Part shown: in pieces, positions 1-10,367 of the stretch
Layout: every line of letters starts with the position of its first letter
Numbering within the stretch: the first letter of the stretch is position 1
Source: Lenisia limosa
Lineage: Eukaryota > Breviatea
Direction: 5' to 3'
Assembly (NCBI GenBank): GCA_001655205.1
Contig: LPNZ01010503.1
Span: 1-37,717, forward strand
DNA: 37,717 nt
Position numbers and translations under genes: made by a program
The notes under the pieces: generated by a model
What the model was told of the DNA's origin: nothing
The model's input: the letters and a program-made list of their open reading frames with translations, nothing else
Databases searched by the model: none

Positions 1-415
1 AGACCATAATTGTATAGTATTTTACCCTTAGGGCACCACCCCGTGGCGAGCTGACCCGAATTTTGGAGTACCTGGAGATCAATCAGATCTTCCATTTTTT
101 GGGTGTTTCTTTGTTTTAATCCCGAAAAAATCCCTCATTCTTCTCACAACTGTTTAATATTGTGAGTAGTTTTTTATTGCGCTTGTTATGTTTTAAGAAT
201 CGGGAAGTGCCAAAGGCGTATTTTTTTGATTGGTAGATCATATATTGTTGAAGTGATTGATACTATTGGGGTGTTCAGCCAACCACCTGCAAACAATATG
301 AAAGCCAAAAAAAAGGAAAAGACAGAGGGGCATGGGATAATGGAGAAGAAGGACAACTCTCGTCACCTTGGTAAGATCAGAGAATATTCTTCTTTCACAC
401 TCTTCTTCCGATCTT
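1..415. other. Upstream flank of PIGG, no gene recognised
   Basis: AT-rich sequence ahead of the PIGG start. Short open frames occur on the plus strand, including an in-frame upstream extension of PIGG exon 1 back to 368, but that extension is polar, starts at a non-ATG codon and shows no family resemblance. It probably holds the PIGG promoter and 5' UTR. Nothing else could be identified. Confidence 0.5.
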
Positions 416-3400
416 ATGTGTTACCGAAATGTAGGAGTGGCATTTGGCCTGATTCTACTGTCCCTTATTCTTGGTTTCCGGACCTTTGTACAAGGCTTCT
501 TCAATGTCCACATCATCCCGTCCGAGCAACTGGCCGTGGACTTCCTCCCTGTGATTCCCGGTACTAATGTTTCAGACGTGGGGGGAGTGTTCAGTCAGGT
601 TTCTTTTTAAACTTCTATTCTGCCTCAACCCTACTTCTTATCCTGTATGGGTGGTGGTTTAATTGAGGATTCTCCGACCAGGGTACTTGCGCCATTATTT
701 TTTTTAAAAAAAAAATTGTTTGATACAAGGGAAACAAATACATGAGGACCATATGTCGGGGAAGCGTCTTGAAGCATTTTGGGGGCCCCTCTCTGAGGAG
801 GTACAGGGGCCAGCCTTCTTCAACGGCAACTGCCGTCATGGTCACTTAAACCGCCGCCAACTCAACAGCCACCAAAGTGTAAGAAAATATGACCTCTGGC
901 GACCTGAAATCTCAATCCTCCCACCCGAGGAACCTACACTTGTGGAACTGAATATCGAATAGTTTTAAATAATTTAAATCATTTGTGAACAATCCCTCAC
1001 CAGCAGATCATGTGGAGGGACATTCTCGGACACGATTCGTGAGATAAAGAGGTACTGCGCATAGAGACGGGGACAGTGGCACGGGCATATGGCGATCTTG
1101 ATGACGAAGGAACAGAATGAAACTTATTCGAAAAATATTCTCTACAAATGTCACAGAAACACAGAAACCAATTTTTCAAACATACGTGATTAAAACCCAA
1201 GAAATTGGATATATCCAGTTAAAGTCATCTGGAGTTAAAAAAAAAAAGTAAACAAAACCCTTACTTTGAAAAAAGGGGGTCTAAAAGCTCTAAAAGCCAT
1301 CAAAATCCCAATCATTAATAATCTCAGCTTGAACTTCTTCATGATTGCGATGATGATAGTCGTCATTGGCATGGCCATCTCTTAAAGCACCGTGTAGTGA
1401 GAGTTGTTCAAACACTTCTTGATTGAGAATTGTTCCAAACGATGATTCGACGAGCCACATATCAAACTCAAGAATGAAGCATCGAGTCGTAGGAACACCA
1501 GGTCTGAAGTCGAGAAAAACAGCAATAGAAGTGACATCTGAAGCACTTCTCTTAACTTTGCCCCTTATTGGGGTGGACTGGAAGGACAGACAACTATTGG
1601 CTGAAAGGAATCGCTGGATTATTGCTTTTTACTGTGGCTAAACTGTAATAAGAATAATAGCCTACAGAAAGATGTAAATACACCTGGGTTAAACCACCCA
1701 TTTTCCCCCTTCATGTACCTTTTCTTCTCTTCATGAACATCTTCATTTGTTTTATTGCGTACTTGTTCATTGTTCACTCTACCGCGGAAATGCGAACTCA
1801 GTTCTTGTTCATTTGTGTTCTCAATTCTCTGAATAGACATCACCCACCACCTTCATTGATTCGTCGTCACGTTTACCCTTTACACTAGTATCCACCTTGT
1901 CACATCTTTATTGTACTCTCACCCGCCCAGCCCATAACACCTTCCTACTCGCGGTCAATTCTCATGCTTGTCGATGCTGGAAGGGCCGACTTTACCCTGT
2001 CTTCACTGAAGGGCCTTGATTGCGATGAAAGGTGTTGGGGTGCTTAACTTAAATAGTTACAGCTGCAGCTCTGGATTTTCAGACAAACTATTTGATACCA
2101 TGATTTACTCCCGTCAGCACGGACAACGCACGGCACCCGAGTATTGACATGCCCTTCACGCACAACCTGCTCTGTTCCGGTGCCGCAAGAGGCCACGTGG
2201 CACGTGCACGTACCCCAACAGTGACACTGCCCAGAATTAAGGTATGGCTCTACAGCAGAGAAGAAGAATGAATAGTATTCAGAACACGTTGAAACAGCAA
2301 TAATTGGCTCAATATTATGTACAAATGAGCTACTATTATGAAGAATCTCTTCTCTGTTACTTCGGATCATCCCAGCCTGTTGCTAAATACCCTGAAATTG
2401 ATGTTTGGGACATCCGATTTTGCATTGCACTTTTTACCTCCAGGCAATGATGGGAGGCGTGGTACCGTCCTTCACAGACCTGGTTGTCAACCTTGCTGCT
2501 TCTGGCATGTCCGAAGAGGCCATCCCCACGCTCATGGCGCGGCAGAACCGGACGTGTGTCTTCCATGGCGATGACACCGTGGGAATGCGGGAGCAAAATA
2601 ATGCAACTATGGAGGGAAACTAATTTTAAGTTGGATCATCAGAATGAGGTGCTGACACTTGTTCACAATTTAGTGGGACAAGCTCTTTCCTGGTTCATTC
2701 GACCCCCGATCAAAGCCCACGTCGTCATTTTTTGTAACGGTAAGAGGGTCAGCATTAAACGGATGGAGTTTAACAAATAAGCGTATTGTTGTTCTTGGAT
2801 CCAAGTGAATCACTCCATGGATGTTAACCCCCCAGGACACAGTGACTGTGGACTCCAATGTGACTCGCCATATTCCAAACGAAATGGAGCACTTTGACTT
2901 TGGCATGCTTGTGCTGCACTATCTTGGTGTCGACCATATCGGCCATCTTGAGGGTCCCGACGGGCCAAGAATGGCTCCAAAGCTCCGCGAAATGGTTGGC
3001 CTCAGTTTCCAGTCAAAGGTGACATTGTAGGATGGCATCTTCCAGCAACTCGTTGAGGGAGCAGAGGCGTTTGACTCTAAGGTGGGGGATGCTCACTGGC
3101 AATATTGTTTTCTTCCATTGTGTCGCTGTCTAATGAGCAGTCTGGGGAGCTGCCAACTCTTGTCATCATGGCGTCCGATCATGGTAGGCTCCAATTCTGT
3201 CAGTACCGATCATAGTAATATTTTATCTACAACTTGTGGGCTCTTACACGTTTGGGTTGTTTTTGTTTTTGTGTTTTTGTCATCTGGCTTTTGTCTAGTT
3301 TTAGCGTTGGTTGCTCGTTCTTCATCGAAATTTCCTTCGTTTTACTCCCCCCTCCCAGGAATGTCAGATATGGGCAACCATGGAGGCAGCTCCGAGCCTG

Positions 3401-6400
3401 AAACTGCTGCTTTCATGATCCATTGGTGCGTGAACCCATTTGATTTGTTACTATGATAATTAGATATTGTCCTCATTGTTTATGATCACCCCTCAGGTCC
3501 AAAAAGTCTGCTGAGCAGATGCTGCCGCCCGGAGATGAGGAAGTGCCGCAGGTGAGTTCAGTTCCGGTGGAATATCTAAATATGAGACTATAATCAAATA
3601 TTGACATTATGGTGTGGACGACTACCATATATACAACCTTTTTACCATTTCTACAAACTACATAACTGCAAATGACCCAGCAGGGTAGTTTGGCTTCAGG
3701 CCTCTCCGCAGCCCTCGGCCTTCCGATCCCCTCAGCCAACACCGTGTCCATACCAAGGAGCATCATCCGCCTCTTGCCGCCCAGCCACGCCTTGAGGGCT
3801 CTTCAGGTTCGCTTGATCAGCCCTTTCTAGAGGCAACCGAAAATATCTCTTCTTTCAACATATCATATACTATATATATGTATGATCCCAATGATGATAC
3901 TATTGTCCATATTGAAGATGTTGTGAAGAAGAGTTATTGAGTATGTGCTATTAATGCCATATTCTTGTCTCACACTGGCAGCTGAACAACCATCAGCTCC
4001 TTCGCCTGCTCAAAATCTCATCCCCAGAAAACTGTGGGTCGTGATGCAAAATATTGTTACGCAATCCACTTGAGGACCCAATTTCAATGGAAATTTCATT
4101 GCGAACTGAAGTTTACTCAGATGTTCAACATATAAATGCTCTGATTCTTAGTATTCCATAACCGCCACCCCCCTCAGATGAGACCCATACAGAAGCGTTG
4201 AAGAAAGCTGAAGACAAACATGCCTCATGGAACAAAGAGCCCTCAGATGAATGTTGGCGCTCATCCTGGTTATATTGATATTGGCACTTTATATTCCTTC
4301 AATGCTTTTGTTTCAGTCCTTCACTTTAGCCTACAACTGACCACTACAGCATTCAATAAGGCTTGCGATGCGTACTACAAGTCTATGGAACCCATTTGTG
4401 AATCCCTTTCAGGTTGGCCTTAGTTTCGGCTTTATCCCGTGTTTACTTTTAAGCCCAAAAGAGCAGCCTCTTGATTGTGCCGCTTTTCTCCGGTCTCTTA
4501 TCAATGCTCTTCGCAGTAGTTGCGGCGGTTATTGCTGCGGCCGGCCTCATGGAATCGGAAGTGCGTTGATTAGTTGGATCTTTATAAACCTTGGGGCTTG
4601 ATGTTACCCTCACTATGCAGTTGTCGGTGTGTACCTTCGGCGTCAATGGACTGTTGACCGTTCTGGCTGGCGTGGCCTGTGAAGTAACTCGCATTCTCCT
4701 CATTGACAGTGATGATACCCTCTCCAGTGGGTGGGGACCGTGCTTATGCTAATCAGTATCCTTTGTAAGTGTGATGGTGGAGGCCACGTTACTATTTTGC
4801 CTCAGCTTTAATTCGCTTACGAGAGCAGTGTTAAGCCTGTCCCTTGGTATGATGGCCATGGTTGTACCCGTCATGGAGTATTCCCTGTCTCCAACCACCT
4901 TTTGGCGAATGCCGAATGAAATCAAATCCAACTTTGTAGGCTCGAAGGATGGTAATATACTTTGGATAAATGTGCAATGCATGATACATACTTTTCTAGC
5001 CCCATCCTTATAGTGTGATTAATTCTGTGTACCTTGCACCACCCCACAGAACCACTTTATTATACTAACAGACATCATTCATTACATCTTCAACGGTGGT
5101 CATCTTACCCCCCTCCCCCAGTTGACCATTATCTGCGTGGTGTCATTCTTGATGTACACTGGATCCCTTGGAAGCAGCAGCTTTGTAGAGGAGGAGCACC
5201 AAATGGCTTACTTCATGTCCACTACCGTCATCATTGTCATTTCCCTCAACTATTTCTCGAGTGAGCCCAATGTCAATGGGCTGCATTTCCTACGGAAAGA
5301 TGACTGACCCCCCCCCCCCCNNNNNNNNNNNNNNNNNNNNNNNNNNNNNNNNNNNNNNNNNNNNNNNNNNNNNNNNNNNNNNNNNNNNNNNNNNNNNNNN
5401 NNNNNNNNNNNNNNNNNNNNNNNNNNNNNNNNNNNNNNNNGATTTTGTAACCCCCTTTTGACATTGGTTTTGTGATTTGTTTTATCCATCTGATCAATTT
5501 CTTTTGGTTCCTGTGTTTTGAAATGTTTTGTTAACAGAAATGATTTTAAGTTTTTGTTTGTTTCATAAGTTCTCCCTTTCCAACAGGCTCATGAACCAAA
5601 CCGGAGACAAGTGGCTTGGAGCGCCAGACTTCTCATCGTTCCTCCTTGGGTCCGAAATGGAATCGACACTGCAACGTCTTCTCATTATTGCCACCTACGT
5701 GCCTGCCTTTTTGAGTGTGCTCTGCAGTGTGACCGGTGCAGGATTGTCGCTCTTTGTTGCTGTCCCCTTGGCAGCCATGAGCGCTTTCGTGTCTTCGGAT
5801 CTTCCGCTATGCTGGTTTGCAGAGTTGTCAAGAGCTTTCCATCTTGGTCTCAGATCCAGTCACAACCCCTTTACGTATTTAGGGCTTCGTCTGAGAACTG
5901 CTGGGAAAGTCTCAAAGTGATAGTCTCTTTGTTAGCCCTTTCTGCCTGCTTGGCTTTCTTCAAAAAGAACAAAGTAAGATACACACTACTCCTTTATTCT
6001 TGTCACTCACCTACCAGATGACTTACCTCGGATTCACCATTGCCTGTCTTCGTCTTCTTGCCCTTTACCACAAGCCGAGTGTGTTGGGGGGAGCTCTATC
6101 ATCTTGGCAGATACCGCCATATTTCTGCTCATCTGATGTGATACATTCTTATCATTTGTTTGACGCCTTTCAGCGAATGCAGTGCTGCTTATCTTCATTA
6201 TGGGTCCCTTGGCGATCCTGGCTGCTAAGCAGGTCATTAAAACTAAAAGGTGACTCAGGGTTCCTGTCATTAACAGTTCTTCTGTCTGTTAACTTTTCTA
6301 GTTTGATTATTGTGTTTATGTGCAGCCCATTAGGCCAATTGTAATAATTCAGTTCGCCGATAGTGATAATCACAGTCTTTTGGTGGTTGTCAAGAGCGTC

Positions 6401-6967
6401 ATACTTCTTCATTGGTACGTCTGATCTTACTTTGCAATTATCTCCTTTCTGCGAATGAAAAATGCAAATCAAGGCTTTTTGAGATTATGCCCCTCACCAC
6501 CCCAGGTAACTCAAACTCTATATCTCGCCTCGACTTCTCTGGTGCGTATTTGGGCATCGACGACTTCAACGTCTTTGCGGTCGCTATGTGGGGGACTGGT
6601 TTGACGTGTCCCTTCACACCGGCTAGCTACATTCTTATGATGCCCATACGTTATATTTCGCGTTTAAACTAACACACACAGTCAGGGCCTGCTTCAAGTC
6701 TACAGCGGACCTATTCTCATAGCAATTGCTATATCGGGAGAGGTCTGCCACTTGCCTAATGGGGCGGTTCTCCTTGCTTTCGGCCTCATTGCCATCCGCA
6801 CAGTGGTGGCCTTGGTGTACAGTGTCATTCTTCTGGCTTGCAAGGATCATTTGTTTATTTGGAGCGTGTTTTCTCCGAAAATGGTTTTTGAGGGTGCAGA
6901 GATTTTGGTTCTTCTTGTCCAGCTTTTCATTATTTCTTTGGTCCAAGGTGTGTTTACCGGAAAGTAG
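416..6967 (+). CDS. PIGG: GPI ethanolamine phosphate transferase 2 (PIGG/GPI7/LAS21 family), multi-exon
   Basis: The family adds ethanolamine phosphate to the second mannose of the GPI anchor at the ER membrane. Exon 1 (416-598) starts at ATG and encodes an N-terminal membrane anchor. The catalytic exons are 1931-2031, 2118-2241, 2444-2578, 2674-2739, 2836-2994, 3031-3081, 3141-3183, 3359-3425, 3497-3551, 3684-3806 and 3982-4037, with compatible phases throughout. Seen motifs are MLVDAGRADF (active-site region), TPTVTLPRIK, GDDT joined across a splice to WDKLFP, SFFV, HYLGVDHIGH (metal-binding) and SDHG joined to MSDMGNHGG. Later exons encode hydrophobic segments with PIGG hallmarks SSSFVEEEHQ (near 5180), NQTGDKW (near 5598), GNSNSISRLDFSGAYLGID (near 6510) and KDHLFIWSVFSPK (near 6845). 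The stop is TAG at 6965-6967. An assembly gap at 5321-5440 interrupts the gene. Exon borders after 4040 are less certain. The usual DALR is DAGR here. Resemblance to PIGG is much closer than to PIGN or PIGO. Confidence 0.93.
599..1289. other. PIGG intron 1, left part, with two unexplained GC-rich islands
   Basis: This is intronic for PIGG. Two islands, about 770-935 and 1005-1110, are more GC-rich than the surrounding intron, as exons are in this window. Both strands give short open stretches there; the minus strand of the second island could end at a GTGAGG donor near 1005. No family resemblance was found and no start or stop could be tied to them. Confidence 0.3.
1290..1840 (-). CDS. Hypothetical protein, two exons, antisense within PIGG intron 1
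   Basis: Not recognised. Exon 1 runs from ATG at 1840 down to 1684. The donor follows CCCAG, the 83-nt intron ends in the pyrimidine-rich CCTTTCAG, and exon 2 runs from 1600 to a TAG at 1292-1290. The phases agree (1 into 2) and the spliced product is 155 residues. The first part is hydrophilic and rich in Asn, Glu and Lys. The middle includes DVTSIAVFLDFRPG and FILEFDMWLVESSFG. The C-terminus is acidic and His/Asn-rich, ending INDWDFDGF. It lies wholly inside the 1332-nt first intron of PIGG on the opposite strand. Exon 2 stays open for 102 codons and is richer in coding-like composition than its flanks, which is why I call it. No signal peptide or membrane segment is visible. It could be a lineage-specific gene or a fragment of a mobile element. 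Confidence 0.45.
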
Positions 6968-7038
6968 CCTGTGGCCGGCTTGCTGTATTTAAATATATTT
7001 TCTACTGTTTCAACAAATGAGGTAGTCACAAAGCAACA

Positions 7039-10024
7039 CTAATTTACAACGAGGGGACACACAACGACGTCATTATCCATTCCAGCGTATTGGCCGTAGT
7101 TCAGGGAAAGATCACTCGAACCATTCGAACCGATGAGAACAGTAGATGCTGGGAGGAGCGGGGGTAAAGAATAACAGTTACCATGGGAGAATCAGTGATT
7201 GAAGGGAACAACGAAATAATTACCAACCCGGCGCCAACTCAAGGTTTGTGGATTTGTATCGAGAGATGAGGAGGAGTCAAGCTCATACGTCTGTGTTGTT
7301 CTGCTGTTTGTCTAAATAGTTAAGAACGGAAAGAACAGCATAAAATTGTCACCCACATAAAGCTGTAGAATAGTTCTTTTTTCATTTGTTGCTCCAGACG
7401 TTCTGCTGATGTATGTCACGGCGTACACGCCTCGTTTGAACGCAAAATCCGGACCAGAGGTGTTGATGCTTGTCGAGTTGCCGGCAAGATAAGGCAGACT
7501 GACGCGTTAGTGGTTCAATGATAATGGTTTGTTTTTGAAAAGCACCCCCTCCCCACGTTGAGTTTGCGACTACTGTGTTAACATCAAGGAACCCTGACGT
7601 GGAGGTAAGGGTCACAGACGCACACCCGTAATCATCTAAGTTGTCAGCCAAGCAGGGCTAATCGATAGTATAAGTAGGGTCAAAAACAGAGACATACCAT
7701 TATCAGGGTGTTTAGATATGACCTGTTCGAAGTATGATGTCTTGGGGGCCTTGACCAGAGCCTGGATTGTGCCTCCTGCTGCAAGCTCAAATGTGAAGGT
7801 CTGGCCTGTCGGGAGTGAAACAGTACACTTTCCTTTGGGTTCACACTGAGCACTGAAGTGCAGGGCTTACCTATTGTGACTGCTTGGTCATGACGATGTA
7901 ATAATACCTCTGAATTGTCATAAAAATATACTAAGGGTATTTTGTATTTCTCATTGCTATATACATGTATATAAGAAGGCTAGTAGAAAAGGGAACGGAA
8001 CTGTTTTGAAAAAAGAAAGCAGTGCAAGAAAAGGACAGACATCACCCACCTTGGTCATTGATAAGGATTTTCACCTCGATGGAAGTGTCATAATTCCCAT
8101 TCAGCTGATATAAATACCTGCAGGGTGAGCTCCAAATAGGTCAACGGATAATGATGTACACCTTTAAACAGCAGCTGTAACTCACTTTCCAGACTTGGGA
8201 GCAGTGAAAATGCTGGCCTGGGCTGGAGGTACAAGAACTCCTGACCTGAGATGTTATCCAATCATATTTGAGGAATGATAAGGCTTTTGTCCTCGGAGAA
8301 GACTTCAATAAAATATGTAGTAATATCCTATGATGAACATTCTTCATGCCTTCCAAACTGATACAGGTAGAAAATGAGTTGAATTGGGGAAAATATATGA
8401 TATATTACCCCCCCCCCCAACGGTGTCCTTTCTGCCGCGCTAAAGCTGGACCATGTTCCATCGAAATCCGTGAATGTTGATACTCCGAAAGCCTCAACTA
8501 CACACGTAATTGGTTGTGCACAAACGTTTCATTTAATAGACAGTATTATACAATTTACTAATGATCCAAATAATATGCAATTGAGGAAATCCAGAGATTT
8601 TCTGACCCACATACTTGGGTTAGCTTTGACAACTCCGGCCACTCCTTTGTCATTTGAGTTTGTTGACAGGGCGAAACCAATAATCGTGCCTGCATGGTAA
8701 CTGATTCGACTTGCCAGCAAACACGCAGACCCACCTTTTGTGAAGTACCTGATAGAAGAAGCTCCAGCGTCAGGCCACCCACGCCCAACTGCTACAAACG
8801 ATATCAATCAGCAATAAGTACCCGACTGATTGACACCAGATGGTCGAAAGAAGACCTTAAAATCAGTAATATGCACCCACCATAATTAGTGGAGGAAAGA
8901 GGGACTGGGTCTAAGACTCGGCTAGCCCCCGGGTACTCCCTGGTGTAATAGCAAGACTTGTGAACGTCTGGAGGAGATACTCTACTCAGTCAGTTTGGAG
9001 CGGCTTCAAGTACCATTTGACGCTTTTGGGACATGGGTTAGCACCAAACCTGGTGTTATGGGCTCCATAAACGGTGTAATAGCCATCCTCATCGATTCTG
9101 AATGTTTGACTGTCCGCTAACAAAAGACCGTTTTGGAACCTGAGGATGTTAGGCTTCGTAACTACAAATATAGAAGAGCTACCAGAGTTTCCAGTATCCC
9201 TCAAATCCGCTCTCTTGAGATGAACATCACAGTGACCCCCCTCACGCAGTGGTAGTGGCTGCAACGTACATGGACCCAACAGCAGTGGTTCCGTAATTCA
9301 TATAGAACACCCCACCCAGACGTGTCTCGTCTTCTTCTGAAAAATCAATTGTCGTAATCGAAAACTACTTTGGATATGATAGATAGATTGTTCACAGTAT
9401 TGCTTAAGTCATAAATCTTTATACACCTGAATAAGGAGTTGATTTGATCAGAGACTCGACCCCCCCCCCCCNNNNNNNNNNNNNNNNNNNNNNNNNNNNN
9501 NNNNNNNNNNNNNNNNNNNNNNNNNNNNNNNNNNNNNNNNNNNNNNNNNNNNNNNNNNNNNNNNNNNNNNAAGCCGGCCGTTTTTGAGACTAGAAAGTCA
9601 GCGCCATCGGAACTGGACGGAACTTACACAAGAGTTGCAGTAGCACATGAATTCTCTGCTGATTCTTCGAGGATTAACTCTGTCACACCATTGATAGACA
9701 GTCCTAAACAGTCACGGATGTCTTTGGGGGCTAGTACTGCGGAGGGGTAAATATTAACTGATTGCGCCAACCCTCCTTATCTTACCGCTATTGGAGATTC
9801 TGACAGCGGCAATGGAAAGTCCAATGAAACTGAATAACGTGAGAATGGGCAAATTGATGAATCATCCATCCCGTCTTGAATGAATTGATAAAATTACAGT
9901 GCAGTGGATATCCAAAAATTACACATAGGAAATAGGGGTCAGATACTATTAATCAAAGTTACACCCTTATATTTAACAAATAGTAGCGAAACAAGGCTCA
10001 CCAGAGGAAAAGAAGCGCTACCAT
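7039..10024 (-). CDS. Secreted protein of unknown function, multi-exon
   Basis: Not recognised. Exon 1 (10024-10002) splices to 9829-9786 and 9736-9628 with matching phases. This gives a clear signal peptide, MVALLFLCFIGLSIAAV, followed by VLAPKDIRDCLGL. After the gap at 9472-9570, exons are readable at 9336-9246 (FYMNYGTTAVGSMYVAA), about 9210-9053 (ending DEDGYYTVYGAHNT), near 8235-8180 (APKSGK), 8110-8052 (YLYQLNGNYDTSIEVK), 7850-7710 (GQTFTFELAAGGTIQALVK), 7640-7357, 7290-7224 and 7148-7039. The stop is TAG. Repeated short beta-rich segments with Gly-Tyr turns suggest small extracellular beta-sandwich modules, and NST sequons occur twice. The 3' end lies 72 bp from the PIGG stop (convergent). 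The 5' end is divergent from the beta-helix gene. Exons between 8400 and 9000 are the least secure. Confidence 0.6.
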
Positions 10025-10367
10025 TCCGAACTCTTTTCTTGACTCTTTTTAACTTTTTTATCGTTTTAATGCAGTTTATCTGTTTATCTGCTACTGTTTC
10101 GCTGTTACTGTTTCTGCATTTTCTGCTTTCACTGCTAGTGCTTTTGTTTTCTCACAGCGCACCCGGCGCACCCGTGGCGCCAAAGCAAATTGGATAGATC
10201 AAAGATCTATCCAATTTTTTGTGCTTATTCTGGCCTCCCTTGCATCTCCCCTCCTCTTGTGTTTTCCAAAGTGTATTATATTTATTATTATTTTTAATAA
10301 ATAACTAAGCAACGGCCTCTTGATAAACTCACTTTCACTCCCGTCTCCCGACCACTCACAACCCATC
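10025..10367. promoter_or_regulatory. Shared upstream region of two divergent secreted-protein genes
   Basis: The 343 bp between the minus-strand start at 10024 and the plus-strand start at 10368 must hold both promoters and 5' UTRs. It contains a pyrimidine-rich stretch on the plus strand (10030-10150) and a perfect palindrome at 10187-10217. No canonical TATA box was convincing. Confidence 0.45.
10187..10217. repeat. Perfect inverted repeat, 14-bp arms, 3-nt spacer
   Basis: The left arm AAATTGGATAGATC (10187-10200) and right arm GATCTATCCAATTT (10204-10217) are exact reverse complements separated by AAA. The element lies near the middle of the divergent intergenic region. It could be a dimeric transcription-factor site, a hairpin in a 5' UTR or a remnant of a mobile element end. 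Confidence 0.9.

Noticed and set aside
1000-1110. Minus-strand ARATVPVSMRS resembling the PIGG motif PTVTMPR
   Set aside because: The true motif TPTVTLPRIK was found on the plus strand at about 2210-2241 in a phase-matched exon, so this is coincidence.
2044-2370. Cys-rich minus-strand frame of 108 codons
   Set aside because: It is the antisense shadow of the PIGG exon at 2118-2241.
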